From Nigrospora sphaerica (lineage: Eukaryota; Ascomycota; Sordariomycetes; Amphisphaeriales; Apiosporaceae): a DNA stretch of 64,000 nucleotides. Under the pieces are notes generated by a model, which was not told where the DNA came from, searched no databases, and worked only from the letters and a program-made list of their open reading frames with translations. How positions within the stretch are numbered: position 1 is the first letter of the stretch; the number at the start of each line of letters is the position of its first letter. The position numbers and the translations under genes are program-made. Where the stretch lies: NCBI GenBank assembly GCA_018287875.1, contig JAGVVL010000015.1, forward strand, positions 1,116,001 to 1,180,000. Reading direction: 5' to 3'. Below are positions 24,360-36,306 of the stretch, in pieces.

Positions 24360-24530
24360 CAGCCAGCCAGCTAGACAGCCAGCCAACCTAACCACCAACA
24401 CCAACGTACCCAGTCCAGCCAGCCAGCCAGTCCAACTCCTCCAGTCTAGTCAGTCTCAGCAAGCCCGCAGATGTCAGCCTTGCAATTGCAATTAACTGAC
24501 CTACAGCCAGTCCAGCCAGTCCAGCCAGTC
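24360..24530 (+). repeat. imperfect CAGC/CAGT repeat
   Basis: Repeated CAGCCAGC, CAGTCCAGC and CAGCCAGT words over about 170 bp. It ends immediately before the ATG of the transposase-like fragment. Confidence 0.75.
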
Positions 24531-24534
24531 AGCT

Positions 24535-24690
24535 ATGCCTCCTCAACTCACGCAAGAGTAACGCGCGCGTATCTACACACTATTCCATGACGCGAAATGG
24601 ACGCACCAGCAACTACGAGAGCACCTCGGCGTCTCGGAAAAGCAGGTTCGCCTCGCTATGTAAATTCAGTGTGTGAGAGACTGGAGAAGA
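24535..24690 (+). pseudogene. relic of a Tc1/mariner-type transposase N-terminal helix-turn-helix
   Basis: From ATG 24535 the frame reads MPPQLTQE, stop (TAA 24559-24561), RARIYTLFHDAKWT, HQQLREHLGVSEKQVRLAM, stop (TAA 24661-24663), IQC. The pattern LT-x-E-x-RA-x-I, W-x(3)-QLREHLGVSEKQVR is that of the N-terminal helix-turn-helix of fungal Tc1/mariner transposases. Each stop is a TAA where a CAA (Gln) fits the family, which is the change expected from repeat-induced C-to-T mutation. No DDE catalytic region or terminal inverted repeat could be recognised downstream, so only a short fragment survives. Alternative: a chance helix-turn-helix-like reading. Confidence 0.5.
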
Positions 24691-26278
24691 AATGGGTCGA
24701 TACATTGTGGAGTAGTCCAAACTTACCCCTATGGACTAGTATGAGGCGATATGTGTCTTGTATGCCGCCCGTGGATTGGCGGCGGCGGAGAGCCGGCCAT
24801 GACGTGTGAAATGGGGGGCTCCGGGGTCGATCAATCTACCCATCACATTCAGGGCTCGCCCGGCGGCCGGTCCATGCATGTGCTTGCTTGCTGCCCACGA
24901 ACAAACCCGCCTGCCCATTTCGTTAGTGAAACGGGGGTGTCCCTGGCCCGTGACGCCTCTGAAGCATCCAGATCGACACGGCCCTCCTGGCACAATGACA
25001 CCATCTGCCGCCGCGGTCGACCGGCTGAAGAGGGAGAGCACTGCCGTTGGCGGGAAAACGAAGCAGCATGGACAAAATTGGAAACACTAGCAACGGCTAG
25101 ATTAGCTTCGAGACCATGGCTTTCCTCTCGGCCATTGCCTACAATCTCATCACGATTGGGAAGGAGAGGATCCAAACTACGGGAGATGCTCTCGAGATCG
25201 ACGGCTAGGCTGGCGGGTTGGCGATACTAGTCCAGATATGTATAACAATTCGGCGTCCAAATTTCGTGCGGAGACGCTGGTGAGCATCGTGCCGAACCCT
25301 GCCAGTCCCCCCCCCCCGGGGCTTCCAGGGCCATGTACCGATACCTGGCCGTGGTACAATACCAGCAGATGCAGAGGAAACACCCCCGCGTTCGGCAGCC
25401 AAGAGCACCCCCCCCCCCCCCAAAAGAGCCAAGGGTCACACTCGGAGGCACTGCCGAACTAACCGCTTTCTGCCGCATGTTCTGCCTACGGCGGGTGAAG
25501 GGCAGCATACCTGAACATGCGAAAGCTCCCGGGATTTGGATGGCTGGCCTCGTCACCGCCGGCCGGTGTGCCTTCCTGCCCTCCCGAGGTTGTTACCTGG
25601 GCGTACCCATGTCAGTCGGCCGATAGAGACATGAGAAGGCAGCAGCATAACAAGCGAGGGACTACCACAAGCTTGGGCAGCCGGACCATGTCAGTGCGAT
25701 TCCTATACGGAAGCCCGCAATGTGTTTGCCTGTGGCTAGCCGAGGCAACACCCCCCCGACGCCCAATCTACAATACTGCAAAGGTAGCCGCCCAGGTCGC
25801 CAGCCTTCTAGAAACCAGGCGGGAAAAAAACCCCTGCACTGGGCTGAAGCAGGGATAGCGAGGAAAGGGCACGCGAGAAGGACTGGGCGCGAGCATCATG
25901 TCGCTTGCTGCCCAGTTGCGGCGAAGCCTGAATGGACAGGAACGCGAGGTGCCGCCCGTAGCCGTGATTTGGCCTGGTTCCGAGGGACGCGGATTGGTGA
26001 GCAGCCGTCAGCCGAGCCCTGTTGCCCGTATCGGTCGCATCTGGTATCTACATATCTCGCGTTAACACTGGTTCGTGACCATGGCCATATGCGGGCTGCC
26101 AACCGTGGCCTGGGTCGTGTGGTGGGGCGGGCGGTTCATGTGTTGTCAGTTGTGCGCGAAAGGGAACAACTCCCTGCTGGCCTGACAGCGAATAGCAGCG
26201 CCGAGGCGACGAGCTTCATACAATCCCGCTTAGTGGGCAGACGGACCCCGGCCAGGTGATTCGCCCGACGGGTATGTC

Positions 26279-26299
26279 TGATGATGATGATGATGATGA
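26279..26299 (+). repeat. (GAT)n microsatellite
   Basis: About seven GAT/ATG trinucleotide units. Confidence 0.9.
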
Positions 26300-29200
26300 A
26301 CAGTAACGGGTGCTGGGGATTGGGCCCAGCCGCTCCCTTACTGGCTGGGCGGGTGTTGGCGGGGTTCCGCCATGGATCAGCGGTCTCCCTCCCGTTTCTT
26401 CCACTCTGTTTCACAGAGATAGGCTTTACGGAGAGGGCATGGCTGTCAACTACCGTCGCCAATGGCGTGTGAGGCCGACCGGAAGAGGGGACACGAGGAA
26501 AAACCCGCAGGCGAGCCAACATACCCGACCTGGCCTAACGCCCTCCCATGCCGCATACCGCACGAATGAATACGTGAGAGGCATCCCGTACAGCGCAGGG
26601 CGCGAGGAGAGCCGGACACCCCATTGTCTGGATAACCGGCATCTGGCAATCTGCAGGTGGGGTTTATTTATAGCAACCAAGAGTAGCGTTGATAGGAGCG
26701 AGGAGCCGACAGCCTCCCCAGCGCCGGGGTGCGGCCACGGCCGCCTATACACAGTAGTGGCTGTATGCAAGGACTCCCTGTAAGTGCGGGTACTGTATGT
26801 AGCTTGGTTGAAAAGGGCGGGAGGCGCTCCCTTGTGCCGACGATCTGGTCGCCCGGGGGGAAGGGGGATGGTATCGTCGTAGCCATCGGGGAGGCGGGCC
26901 ACCTGGCAGTTCGCCAGCAGCGGCACGGCACATGGCTCAGGCTCGCAACGACAGCGGCAGGGCCTATGCGTATCCAGGTCCGACAAGGGCACGGCACACC
27001 GTGTCCAGTACTTAGTGCGTACCCCCTCTCCTTGGCAGGTCGTCACCCAGGCGGCGTCCGCTCGCACGGTATCTTCTGCTTTATTACTGTAATCAATTGT
27101 CCAGCAGTCCAGGACGTGGCATTGCAGGTGGACTCGGCAGTCCGCTCCGGCGAGTGTTCCCCGGCGGGGCAGGCGTCGAGGAAGAATCCCGTCGATCCAC
27201 AGATGCTGGGCGGCGGGCGAGACCATATGCAATCACCACGCCATCTGACGATGCTGCCGAAGGATGGATCGAGAGGGTGGATCGGGAGCCGCAGCCCAGC
27301 ACGAAGGCGTGCGGGCGACGGTGCGGGTACAGAGTCGTAGGCAATCCCATGAGGAGGAAGAAGAAGAGTCGATGCCGTCCGTGATGAAAAGCTGGGCTTG
27401 GCGCCGTATGGCCCACGGGCGACCCCATCCGAGAGGAAACCGGTGAGGCTAGTGCCCCAAGCAGCGAGACACATGTGCTGTTTCCGCTTTTGCTTTCTTT
27501 TTCTTTCCTCCTCCCCCACCCCTCCTCTCGGCTGCGCTGCTGACTGGGTCCGGGCCCGGCTGGCTTGGCTTGGCTACCCGTAACCGCGCTGCAGCATCAA
27601 TACCGAACCAGGCCCTGCGAGCCCTGCATTGCCGTGGGTGCCCAAGTCGCACCAGATCGCGAAGGGGGGCGCTGCGTCGCCGTTGGTAAGCGGCTCCCGG
27701 CCCAGAGGAGAAAGAAATATGGACACCGGTGATTGAGTAGTAGTAGTAATACCTCGAAGTGCAGGTTTTCCACCATGATAGGTAGGTACGACTAGGTATG
27801 GTACATCCCGGCCCCCGGCCACGATGAGGGGGGGTTCCATCGATGCCATCCGTTCCATCCTGTACGAGTAAGCAGTAACAGTACTCCCGTAGAGGGAGAG
27901 AGGGCCCGGCTTGCCAGGCCCCCGGACCTTGAGAAACCCACATCTCATGCACCACGGATGGCTGGAAGCTGGCAGGACTGGCTCCCGGGGCTGTGGTGTC
28001 CCTGCAGCTACAGAAACATGGGACGATACCAAGCTCCCAGGCTACGATGTACAACCTGCTCGCTCTCTCACCTGCGTTCCCCCATCGCCACCATACTATC
28101 CCCCGAAGCCCGCCAAGGGCCAGCCCTTGTAGCTTCCGGTACGGGACCCCCTCGCCGGCCGCCTCGCCGCGCCTCGCCGGCCGTTCCACACCCCCCTCGA
28201 GTAGGTAGGTGGTCATGGTAGTACGTATATACGTCATGCGATACCGAACGGACGTGCGCCTCCAGATACGACGCTGGTAATTGTCTTGCCTAAATGCCTT
28301 TCGAGATATGCTTAATTCTCCGCTTGCTTGCTGTCTCCTGCTGCTAGCCGTGATCCACGACATGGGAGATACGATGCCTGTGATTGACGTGCCAAGTGTG
28401 CGCCCACCCAATTTTTTCGAATACTTTTTCTATCTAACCATTTTGTCTTCAACAGCTGGGCTTTAGACCATCCACTCAGGTCATGTCCCTGGTCCGGCTT
28501 ACTGTACAAAGCGCCGATGGGTACATGTACCGTAACTGCGATCTAAGAAACCCACGGTGCCACGGGGTAGGTAGAGATCCATTCCATGTACAAGCATGTA
28601 CCCAACCTTAGTAGCCAAATGGACTTTACCTAAAGAAGTATCTACTTAGGTACCCAAGTAAGTAGTTGGCGCGCCTGTTCAACCCCGTCGGGCGTCCACA
28701 TGCTACAAACTACCCACAGGCATCCTCTACTCCCGTGGCCAGTCACTACGCAAATACAATATTTGCACCGACCCGGGCCTTTGGTGCTCATCGCAATCAG
28801 AACCGGCTGCGACCAGGCCCAGGGCATGGCGGCGCCAGGATGTGCGGAAGCTGGCCCTCTCGCTCACGGGCCCGCCAGACGAGAAGAGGGTTCAGGGGTC
28901 TCGTAGCCCTTGACCAGCCGGCCCCTGCTTGCGAGCTACCCGTGGTTGCTTGACTGCCAACCCATTACACCGGCAGCACGGAGACCGGGGATGGGGGGAA
29001 GGGGCAGAAAGACACAGCATGTCAGACGGCACTGCAGGCGATCATCGCGGACGAGGTCGTTGCCAGATCTGGCCGCTCCAATTTCCAGCTCTGTTCCATA
29101 TCATCTCTCACTTTACATTGAGCAGGTTGGGAACGTCAGACCGGTGGGCAGCTCCAAGAGCGCCCTGACCGTTTCTCAGCCCCCTAGACCCTTGTTCCAC

Positions 29201-30261
29201 TGTCTCAACGCCCACCCCCCTTCGGCACGTGTCGTGTCTGCTTTGTCCCGTTCCGTCGCTTCCATCATCCTGACTGGCGGTTTGCTGTTTCGTGTGAAGG
29301 CAAGCCTCCCGCTGCAGAGGGATCAAAAAGAAAAGACCTAGGCACAGCGGCCACGCCCCCCCCCCCCGGCCCGTCCGCCTATGAAATCGCCAGTTGTATT
29401 ACATACGACTAAGGAATGTGATGTGTCGTACGCATTACACGCGGTACGCCATCTAATTACCTAATCGCATTTACCCCTAAGCATGCTGCCGTGCCGAACC
29501 CATTTATTTGTGTGGACATCATTCAAAGGCATTTTGTACGTCGTACAGTTATCGACTAGCAATTTTCTCCTGGGGGCAGGCGAGTATGGTTTTGCAAAGG
29601 TAGCGATCCGCGACAGCCTCCGCCGGGCCGGCCCTCGCCTGTCTCCCCCTAGAGAAGGCCCCGTCGCCCGAGCCGGTCTGGCGTCGAGCTGTTCGCAGGA
29701 TCGATGGGCCCGAAAGGTGTTAGTACGCATCTTTGCACCGCCGCACGAAAAGGTCGCGACCTTCCCAAAGCGCGCAAGCCGTAGTCCGGTGGAGATGTGG
29801 CGTTAAGCGTGGAAGAATGGACGAGGCGAGTTGGGGAGGGGTGTCGAAAAAGTTGAGCGGAAAGGAAACGCCCCCCCGAAAAGGCCCCCCCAAGAGCCCG
29901 GGCGACCTTCCATCCATGGATAAAAGCACCTACCTCACGACTGCCAGTTTTGTTCCTGGCGCCGGTACAGGTGAAAGCGGGGCCCCATTTTGCAATCCCG
30001 TACATGGCACCGGCGGCTGCTGCTTCAGGAATAGGAAAAGCCGAGTATGGCTTGATGCCGGCTCCTCTGGGCCTGCGCGTCCGTCGCGCCATTTTCCGTG
30101 GGTATTGCGGTTCCAGGGTGAGCAAGTCCCCTCTCCGGCCGGTGTAGCCCAGGGGGGGGCAGGGGAATGCCCGTGGGAACTGCGGGTGTCCTCTCGAGTG
30201 CATCCGTCCTGGCCCCAGTTGTCCTAACCTCCACCGTACAGACATGCATATGGACCCGGGG

Positions 30262-30298
30262 CGTGGGAGGCCGTGGGAGGCCGTGGGAGGCCGTGCGA
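30262..30298 (+). repeat. GTGGGAGGCC tandem repeat (3-4 copies)
   Basis: Ten-base unit repeated in tandem followed by a purine-rich GGGAGAGGGGGAGG stretch. Confidence 0.85.
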
Positions 30299-32887
30299 GG
30301 GGAGAGGGGGAGGGGGGGAAGGGAGGGAGACGTCTATCCGTCCCATGTCTCCCAAGATTTTGCATGCTGCCCTACCGAGAGTCAAAGAGGGCCGGGGGGC
30401 CTAGGCCGTCTAGGTACGCAGGGAGCGAATGGACGAAGATGTCACTGTCACCACTATCGCCTGCTCGCCATGTCTTGCGCCCTCCGCCCGGCGCGGCTGC
30501 CTCGTGGCCATCGAAGCAGAGGCCAGCGCAAATTACTGGGCTGATGCCAAGAGAAACGGGTCAGGCCTGACTGGCAGGGTCGCGCTGGGTAGTAGGTAAC
30601 ATACAGTAACACAAGCCGCATCCCCTAACGTTTGGCAACGCCACGTACATCGTACGTACGGCATCCGGCCCTCGAATGGCAAAGTCGATTTGCCGGCCAC
30701 CCCCGTAGCTCACCTCACCCATGTATGCAGTAAGCTGTCTATCGTGTAGACAGACGCGCCGCGCCGCCCACGCCAACGAGCCTGTCCCCTTCCATTCGGC
30801 ATAGAAGCTTGGGGCTAGGCGGCCGAACCTGACAAGGCCGAAAGGCTCTCGCAGCGTTGCATCCTCGGAAACTGCCCTGCCTTTTCGTCGCACCGTTGCT
30901 GTGCTGCAACCGAACCACGATGAAGGTGCCACTGCAACCCTCTCCCACATCGGCGCCCCCTCCAGAGCTGGCCCGTGTAGGTAGGTGAGATGCATCTGTG
31001 CCCCCCGTATGCCGCGTGCTCTTGGCGACGCCCCCCCCCCCTATTCTTAGACACGGAGAGGCACGGCCGGCCTGCAGGTCTTTCTCGAGCTAGACCCCGA
31101 GAACAAGCCCCCCTTCTGGGCCGCGGGCCATTGTCCGCCTCCCGGGGGAAGGGGAGGCCGGAGGGGAGGGCCTGCGCTGGGGCCTGCGAGGGCAACAGAA
31201 TGGGGAGTTTTGTTGAGGATTTTCCGTTTGACACCTCGTATGCCCGCCACGACCCGGGGCAGAGGTGGAGCAGCAACAAGGCGGTTTGCACCCCGGCCGT
31301 GTTTCGTCAGGGAGCAGAGCTGGGAGGGGAGAGCCCGTTTTTGTCCGTCCGGCTGCAGACGCAACACAGCCACCGGGAGGCCGGGCGCGCTCTAACGGAT
31401 GCGGATGCCGTCACACGAACTGAAAGCCCAGTATACGTATGATGCGCCGACGGATTCATCCGGGTGGCCCCCTTCCTTGGAGGTGTGGGCGAGCGCGCTG
31501 GGAAAAGCTCCGAAGGCCAAAACCCCCTCACCCTCCAGAAAAAAAAACCGCCGCTCCAATCGCGCGCTTCTCGAAGGATTCCCTCCCCCCCCTCTTCCCC
31601 CCGCGCGCTCTCGTCGTCAGCCATAGCCGCAGCAATGAAAGACGCGAGCTTCCTCTTTCGACGCTGGGCACCGGCGGGTGGGGGAGGGCGGCTTGCGCTT
31701 CCGGTCTCGCGTCTCGCCCTTCGTATCGGCTGCTGCTGCGCCGCGCGCCAGACAGGCTCGAGGTGCGCGTGTGCGTGTGTGGGCAGGTCCCGAGTGTCTG
31801 GTTGGCATGGAGCAAACCCTGTCTCATCATGGTATCGCTGCTTCGTCTGCCCGACAAGGGGGGGGACCAGCGGCTAGGCAAGCGCTTCGACCGTGCCTCC
31901 CATGTGCATCGGCACAACTGGAAAGGGAAAGGCTTGTGTACGAATAGAAAGAGGGCACACATGCGCAGCGCCCTGTTGTGTCCCGACGATGGACTGCAGC
32001 TGGAACCAAAGATGCCGGCGCCGTCAGAGATGCCTTGAAACTTGGATTCGGCCTCGTCGGAACGCTCGTCGACTGGCCTGCCCTCCTTATCGTATCCACA
32101 AGCGGATGCGAGTGGGCGGCCTGCCGGCCTCCTCCCAAGAGGGAGGGGGGGGGAGGACACGGGGGTTGTTGTTGGAGGCTTGCGGGAACAGAATACTTGC
32201 TCGAGAACAAACAAGGCGAGTGCTCATCGGGGGGGAGGGGTCGATCTGCCTCGATTCCGGAACCCCTGAGCGGCCAGCCGAGTAAGTCGCTGGGGCAGAG
32301 GGGCTCCTGGAGCCTCCGCGGTGCCCTGCATAAGCACGCCGGGCAGATAATGCCAGCCCCGGCAGTCATTCCAAGCTAGAGCAAGGTGAGAGATGCACAG
32401 CGGTAGCAGGCCCGGAGCGGCTGATGGCGGCTCGCCTCGGGACAGGGCACAGTTCTCAGGGCGGGCTTGGCCAGGCGAACATGGCACGACACAGCAAGTG
32501 GCAGACGGCCCAGCCAGCTGAGTCTTGCCATGTGATAGGGACAGGGGGCCCGGAGGGAACAGCTTCGTTGCGGAGCCAGCACTCATCCGAGGATCCATAT
32601 AATACCGCTGGGAAGATGAAGGGGACGGCGGCCGATGGAGCTGCTGTCCCGCAACCCAAGACGTCTCCTTCTGAATACTGCCTAGCAGCCCGGGAGTGGT
32701 GCCATGTCTGCAGTGTCTCGGCCCTTTGGGGACCCAGGGAACCCCTACGTACCTACATATCACTGCCCCAGCTCAGGCGAGAGGCTCCGAGATTCCATTG
32801 AGCGAGGAACCAGGTCCCCGGCTCACTCTCTCTCGCCAGGGAAACCGGTGAGGTGAGGCGAACAGGTTGTGTGTGTGGGGGTGAGGA

Positions 32888-32906
32888 GGGGGGGGGGGGG
32901 GGGGGG
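32888..32906 (+). repeat. G19 homopolymer
   Basis: Nineteen consecutive G, the longest homopolymer in the window; it lies in a G-rich context. Confidence 0.85.
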
Positions 32907-34427
32907 TTTGGAAGGATTGGAGCCTCCCCAACGCAAAGCCCGAACGGGCGTCCGTCCATGGTCGTTCGTGCCTTGGCTTAGGGCTGTTATCCCCGGTAGG
33001 AAAAACACGCGGCGGCTTGCTTGCTCGGTGGCGACGGCCGCTTTGTCTGCCCTCCTTTCGCTGGAGCGCAAGACCACGACGGCCTGGCCGGGCCTGAGGG
33101 CCAAATCCACACCTGGTGACGTTGCCGCCCGCGTTCCCTTCTACCGCCCTGCCGTGAACCATGGTTCGCCTCTGCGGGACATCCCCCTCACCCCTGGTGC
33201 TTCCTCCTCCCAAGGCAGCATTCTTCCCTCCCCGTCTTTCGATAGCCTGTCCTCTTCTGCCCCCCTTGGGCCGTCCGGCGCCCCCTCCCGAAGATCCCGA
33301 CTCCGCCACTGCGGAACCCTTCAATCCCTGGAACCGGCCCTTCCCCTGAGCTGTCGCCATTCTGCCGCAGACGAAGCCTCGGGCCGGTGAGTACAGACGA
33401 ACCCTCGGGTAGGCCTGTCAAAACATACGCATCACGTCCTGTAAATGCGACGTACGAGCGGCATAGAAGTGCCATGATCCGGAGCCATGCCGCCGCCTGC
33501 GGAGACCCAAGCCCCTGATTTCTCCGTCGAACCAGAATTACCTCGCTTGTGAATCAGTTGTTTAAGCGGTTACCCCTCGGGCGATCATGCTGGCCTGCCT
33601 TCCTCATTCATCTAACCCCTCGGCTAGATTGAGTATTGGTAAATTGGGCGCCGTGGGCGGCGGGCTTGGACTGACTGGAGGGCGGTTGGGAGATGCTATG
33701 GTGTGCCTCGTAGGCCTTACCGGAAACAGCGCCAATGGTCATTCACGGGTCACAGTTCAATGAAGGCGTGAAATGCCCATGGTAATGGCAACTTGACTTT
33801 ACACCTCCCCTAACGAAAGGAAGCACAATCTCTTATCATTTTGGGGGGGGGAGGGGGCAGGCGGGCCGTTTACCGCAGGAGATAATGGCTACGCGAAGAA
33901 CTCTCGTGGGGTTGAGGGCGAGGGATCAATGTTGCCTGATAACAGAGCCTGACAGCTACACGACAAAAAGTACCAATTTACTTCTTAGTTAGCAGCTCCT
34001 TATATTAAACCTGCCTTAAAAAATCGAGGAACAGTGTCGTACCGGCCAGAAAGGCCAGTACAAAGATGTAAGGTAAGTGGCGCTTCGTTCCATACAGACG
34101 TTCCATTATCATCCTCTGGGACGTTCGAGTACTCTTTGCGAAGAGACAACGCGTCATGAGCGAGCGAGCACGATACCTATAACCTCTAACAGAAATCAGA
34201 ACCAGCGCAACCTTAAGCCCGACTGTAGTCATGATGTCCCATTTCCGAATCCGGTCCCTTCTAATCATATATCACCGCTGTTGTCCTGCCATCTGGGTCC
34301 GGTTTCCGTTCTGACAATGTCTTTTGGACAAACCATGTCTTGATATCGGAGATGCCTCTGGTCTATTGCACCAGCCGTCTCCCAACCAGCCAAGGTAAAA
34401 AAGGATAACCTTGCGGAGAGAGTGAGC

Positions 34428-36306
34428 TCAGTCGTGGTCCAAGAGCTTATCCTGCACGGCATCTTTGGTACCACTAATGATTCTTTGGGGAGGCCTCGGC
34501 ATTTCTGGGACGTTGCCGCCAGAAAGGTCCGCGGGACTTCCGAGTCCTCCGCCCGGCAGCGGCGCTGGGCTTTCCGTGCCGCTACCGGGCATGCTCTGTG
34601 CCGGCACCCGGATGTCGTCAGGACTGCCGATGAGGATCCTGGGATCCAGTCCGGGGATGTGGATGCGCTTGGCTTCGTTCTGGTATGCCGCCGGGATGAT
34701 TTCAATGATCTCATCACGCGGGAACGTGAGGTTGGGAATTTGCATGGTGGAACAGTGCATGAGGTAGGCGTAGAGGACACGCAAGACCGACTCGTGAGCG
34801 ATGATCAGCAGGTCGTTGGGCTCACGCTCGAGTTCGAGAATGATGGGCTCCAGCCGCACGGCGAGGTCGTGGTACGACTCTGCACGAGGGTAACGGTGGT
34901 GGTAGGGGTCCAGGTCGTGTTTCTCGGTCTCCTCGGGGTATAGACGTCGGATGGCGCGCTGAGACAGCTTCTCGGTGACGCCCGGGTTGATCTGCGACAT
35001 CTGACTGCGCTGCCGCACCTTGTAGCCCTTCTCCTGGAAAGGGTGGGCTGTCTGTTCGGCACGCACGCGCGTGCTAGTCCACACAGTCAGGGGCCGCAGG
35101 GGAGCGGGTTCGCCACCTTGTTTAGCTGCTTGGGCAGCGTGCTCCTCCTCGCGATGCTTCAGCACCGTCTCGCACATGATGCGGGCGAAGGTGCGGCCCT
35201 CCTCGGACAAAGGAGCGTCGGCTTTGTACGAGTCTTCCTCGGTAGCGACGCCCGAGCGCACAAAGTACGTCGTACGCGACTTGATGTGTGTGTTGGTCAG
35301 GTAGAAGACGATGCGGTGTGACAGATAGTTGAAGGACACATTGTTGTAGAAGAACTTTTGTCCTGCGTTGATCATCTTGATGTAGTTGAGCTCGTTCTCT
35401 TCCATGGTCTCAAAAATCGGGATCTTAACCTCCATACGCCGGAGGTAAAGCTTAGCCGCCTCATCGGGATCCATGCCCTCAAACTAAACATAATTAGAGC
35501 CAGCAGAGGAAGAGCTAAGGGGCTGCCGGGGACCTACGTCAGGAGAACTAATCTTGACATTTCTGGCATTTTCGCGCAGGAGCTTCTCATCGTCGACGTA
35601 GGACTCGAGGAAAAGTGTCTTCAAGATACGTCAGTAAAGTGCCAAATGTGCTTTCACGTGATCGGAGACGCACTTGAACATCGTGCTTGGCGAATTCCTT
35701 GGCCAGAGATCTTCTGCCACTGGCGGTGGGGTTCACTGCGTCGTAGATGGCGACTTGGCCATTATCGTGGTTCAGCCATGCGTAGATGTCTTCACGGCAC
35801 TTCTTGAGGATCTTCTGGCGGAGCATGACCGATGCTGGAGAGGCGTCGGGGAAAAAATAGTCGTCAGGTACTTCTCCATCTTTGCCCAGGGTGGCTCGAC
35901 GATAGTCTCCTAGGTGGAAGATTCGGGTCTTAACACCAAGCCTGGGATGATGTGTCAATGGATACGTTCAGCTAGTCGGGCACAAGAGAGGTACCATTGC
36001 AAGTATCGGGCCATGGATACACATATATGTCTGTGTCATGTCAGTAAAAACCTGGACAAAAGAAAGCCACGAACACACTCACGTCTTGCCACGAGCAGGA
36101 AGGCCGACCATGACGATGGCGATACGACCAGAGTGAAACAGGCGCCCCGACATGGTGCTGTACAGCTGGGCAGGGGCCATGTTGCTGTCGTTAGTCACAT
36201 CGTGGATCCCATCGATGAACGTGCTGCTCTTGCGCCGGTACCGCGGCGCGTTGGCCGCGATCTCTGCCGTCCTGGACCCGTTAGCCTTACTGTCCTGATG
36301 GAGCAT
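34428..36306 (-). CDS. 6-phosphofructo-2-kinase, with degenerate fructose-2,6-bisphosphatase domain
   Basis: Five visible exons: 36083-36306, 35995-36030, 35674-35941, 35538-35618 and 34428-35483 (about 554 aa). All junctions are in frame and introns are 52-55 nt. The kinase P-loop GLPARGKT is at about residues 68-75, followed by LGVKTRIFHLGDYRRAT and QTLFLESYVDDEKLL. The C-terminal half is bisphosphatase-like (SEEGRTFA, ARGV-type region, IAHESVLRVLYAYLM), but the catalytic RHG motif reads R-S-G in FVRSGVA (Ser about 280). The same substitution is known from yeast Pfk26, which lacks phosphatase activity, so a kinase-dominant enzyme making fructose-2,6-bisphosphate is inferred. RYRRKSSTF near the N-terminus is a basophilic-kinase-like site. 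The start is uncertain: the frame is open to 36360 without an ATG (GTG only) and an upstream exon may exist; 36306 is the first in-frame ATG. Confidence 0.88.

Larger units (their letters stand above)
16786..34427. other. 17.6 kb gene desert upstream of the Zn2Cys6 gene
   Basis: No intact protein-coding gene is recognisable. Open frames up to 200-400 codons exist but are repeat artefacts or lack domains, biased composition and plausible splicing. Contents: an upstream open frame 16807-17112 (minus), an inverted repeat at 18069-18142, a 440-bp minisatellite at 18634-19075, (GATGAT)n near 26280, ten-plus-nucleotide G or C runs at 20022, 21284, 22383, 25307, 25408, 29356, 31031 and 32888, a relic transposase fragment near 24535, and many TAGGTA/TACCTA words. 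The DNA is GC-rich and not the AT-rich, RIP-saturated type usual for transposon islands. Confidence 0.6.

Noticed and set aside
23884..24495. 203-codon plus-strand frame ahead of the transposase fragment
   Set aside because: No transposase, reverse-transcriptase or other domain could be seen, and its end is the CAGC repeat.
26450..27232. 260-codon minus-strand frame
   Set aside because: Tryptophan- and Arg-rich random-like product, with competing open frames on both strands.
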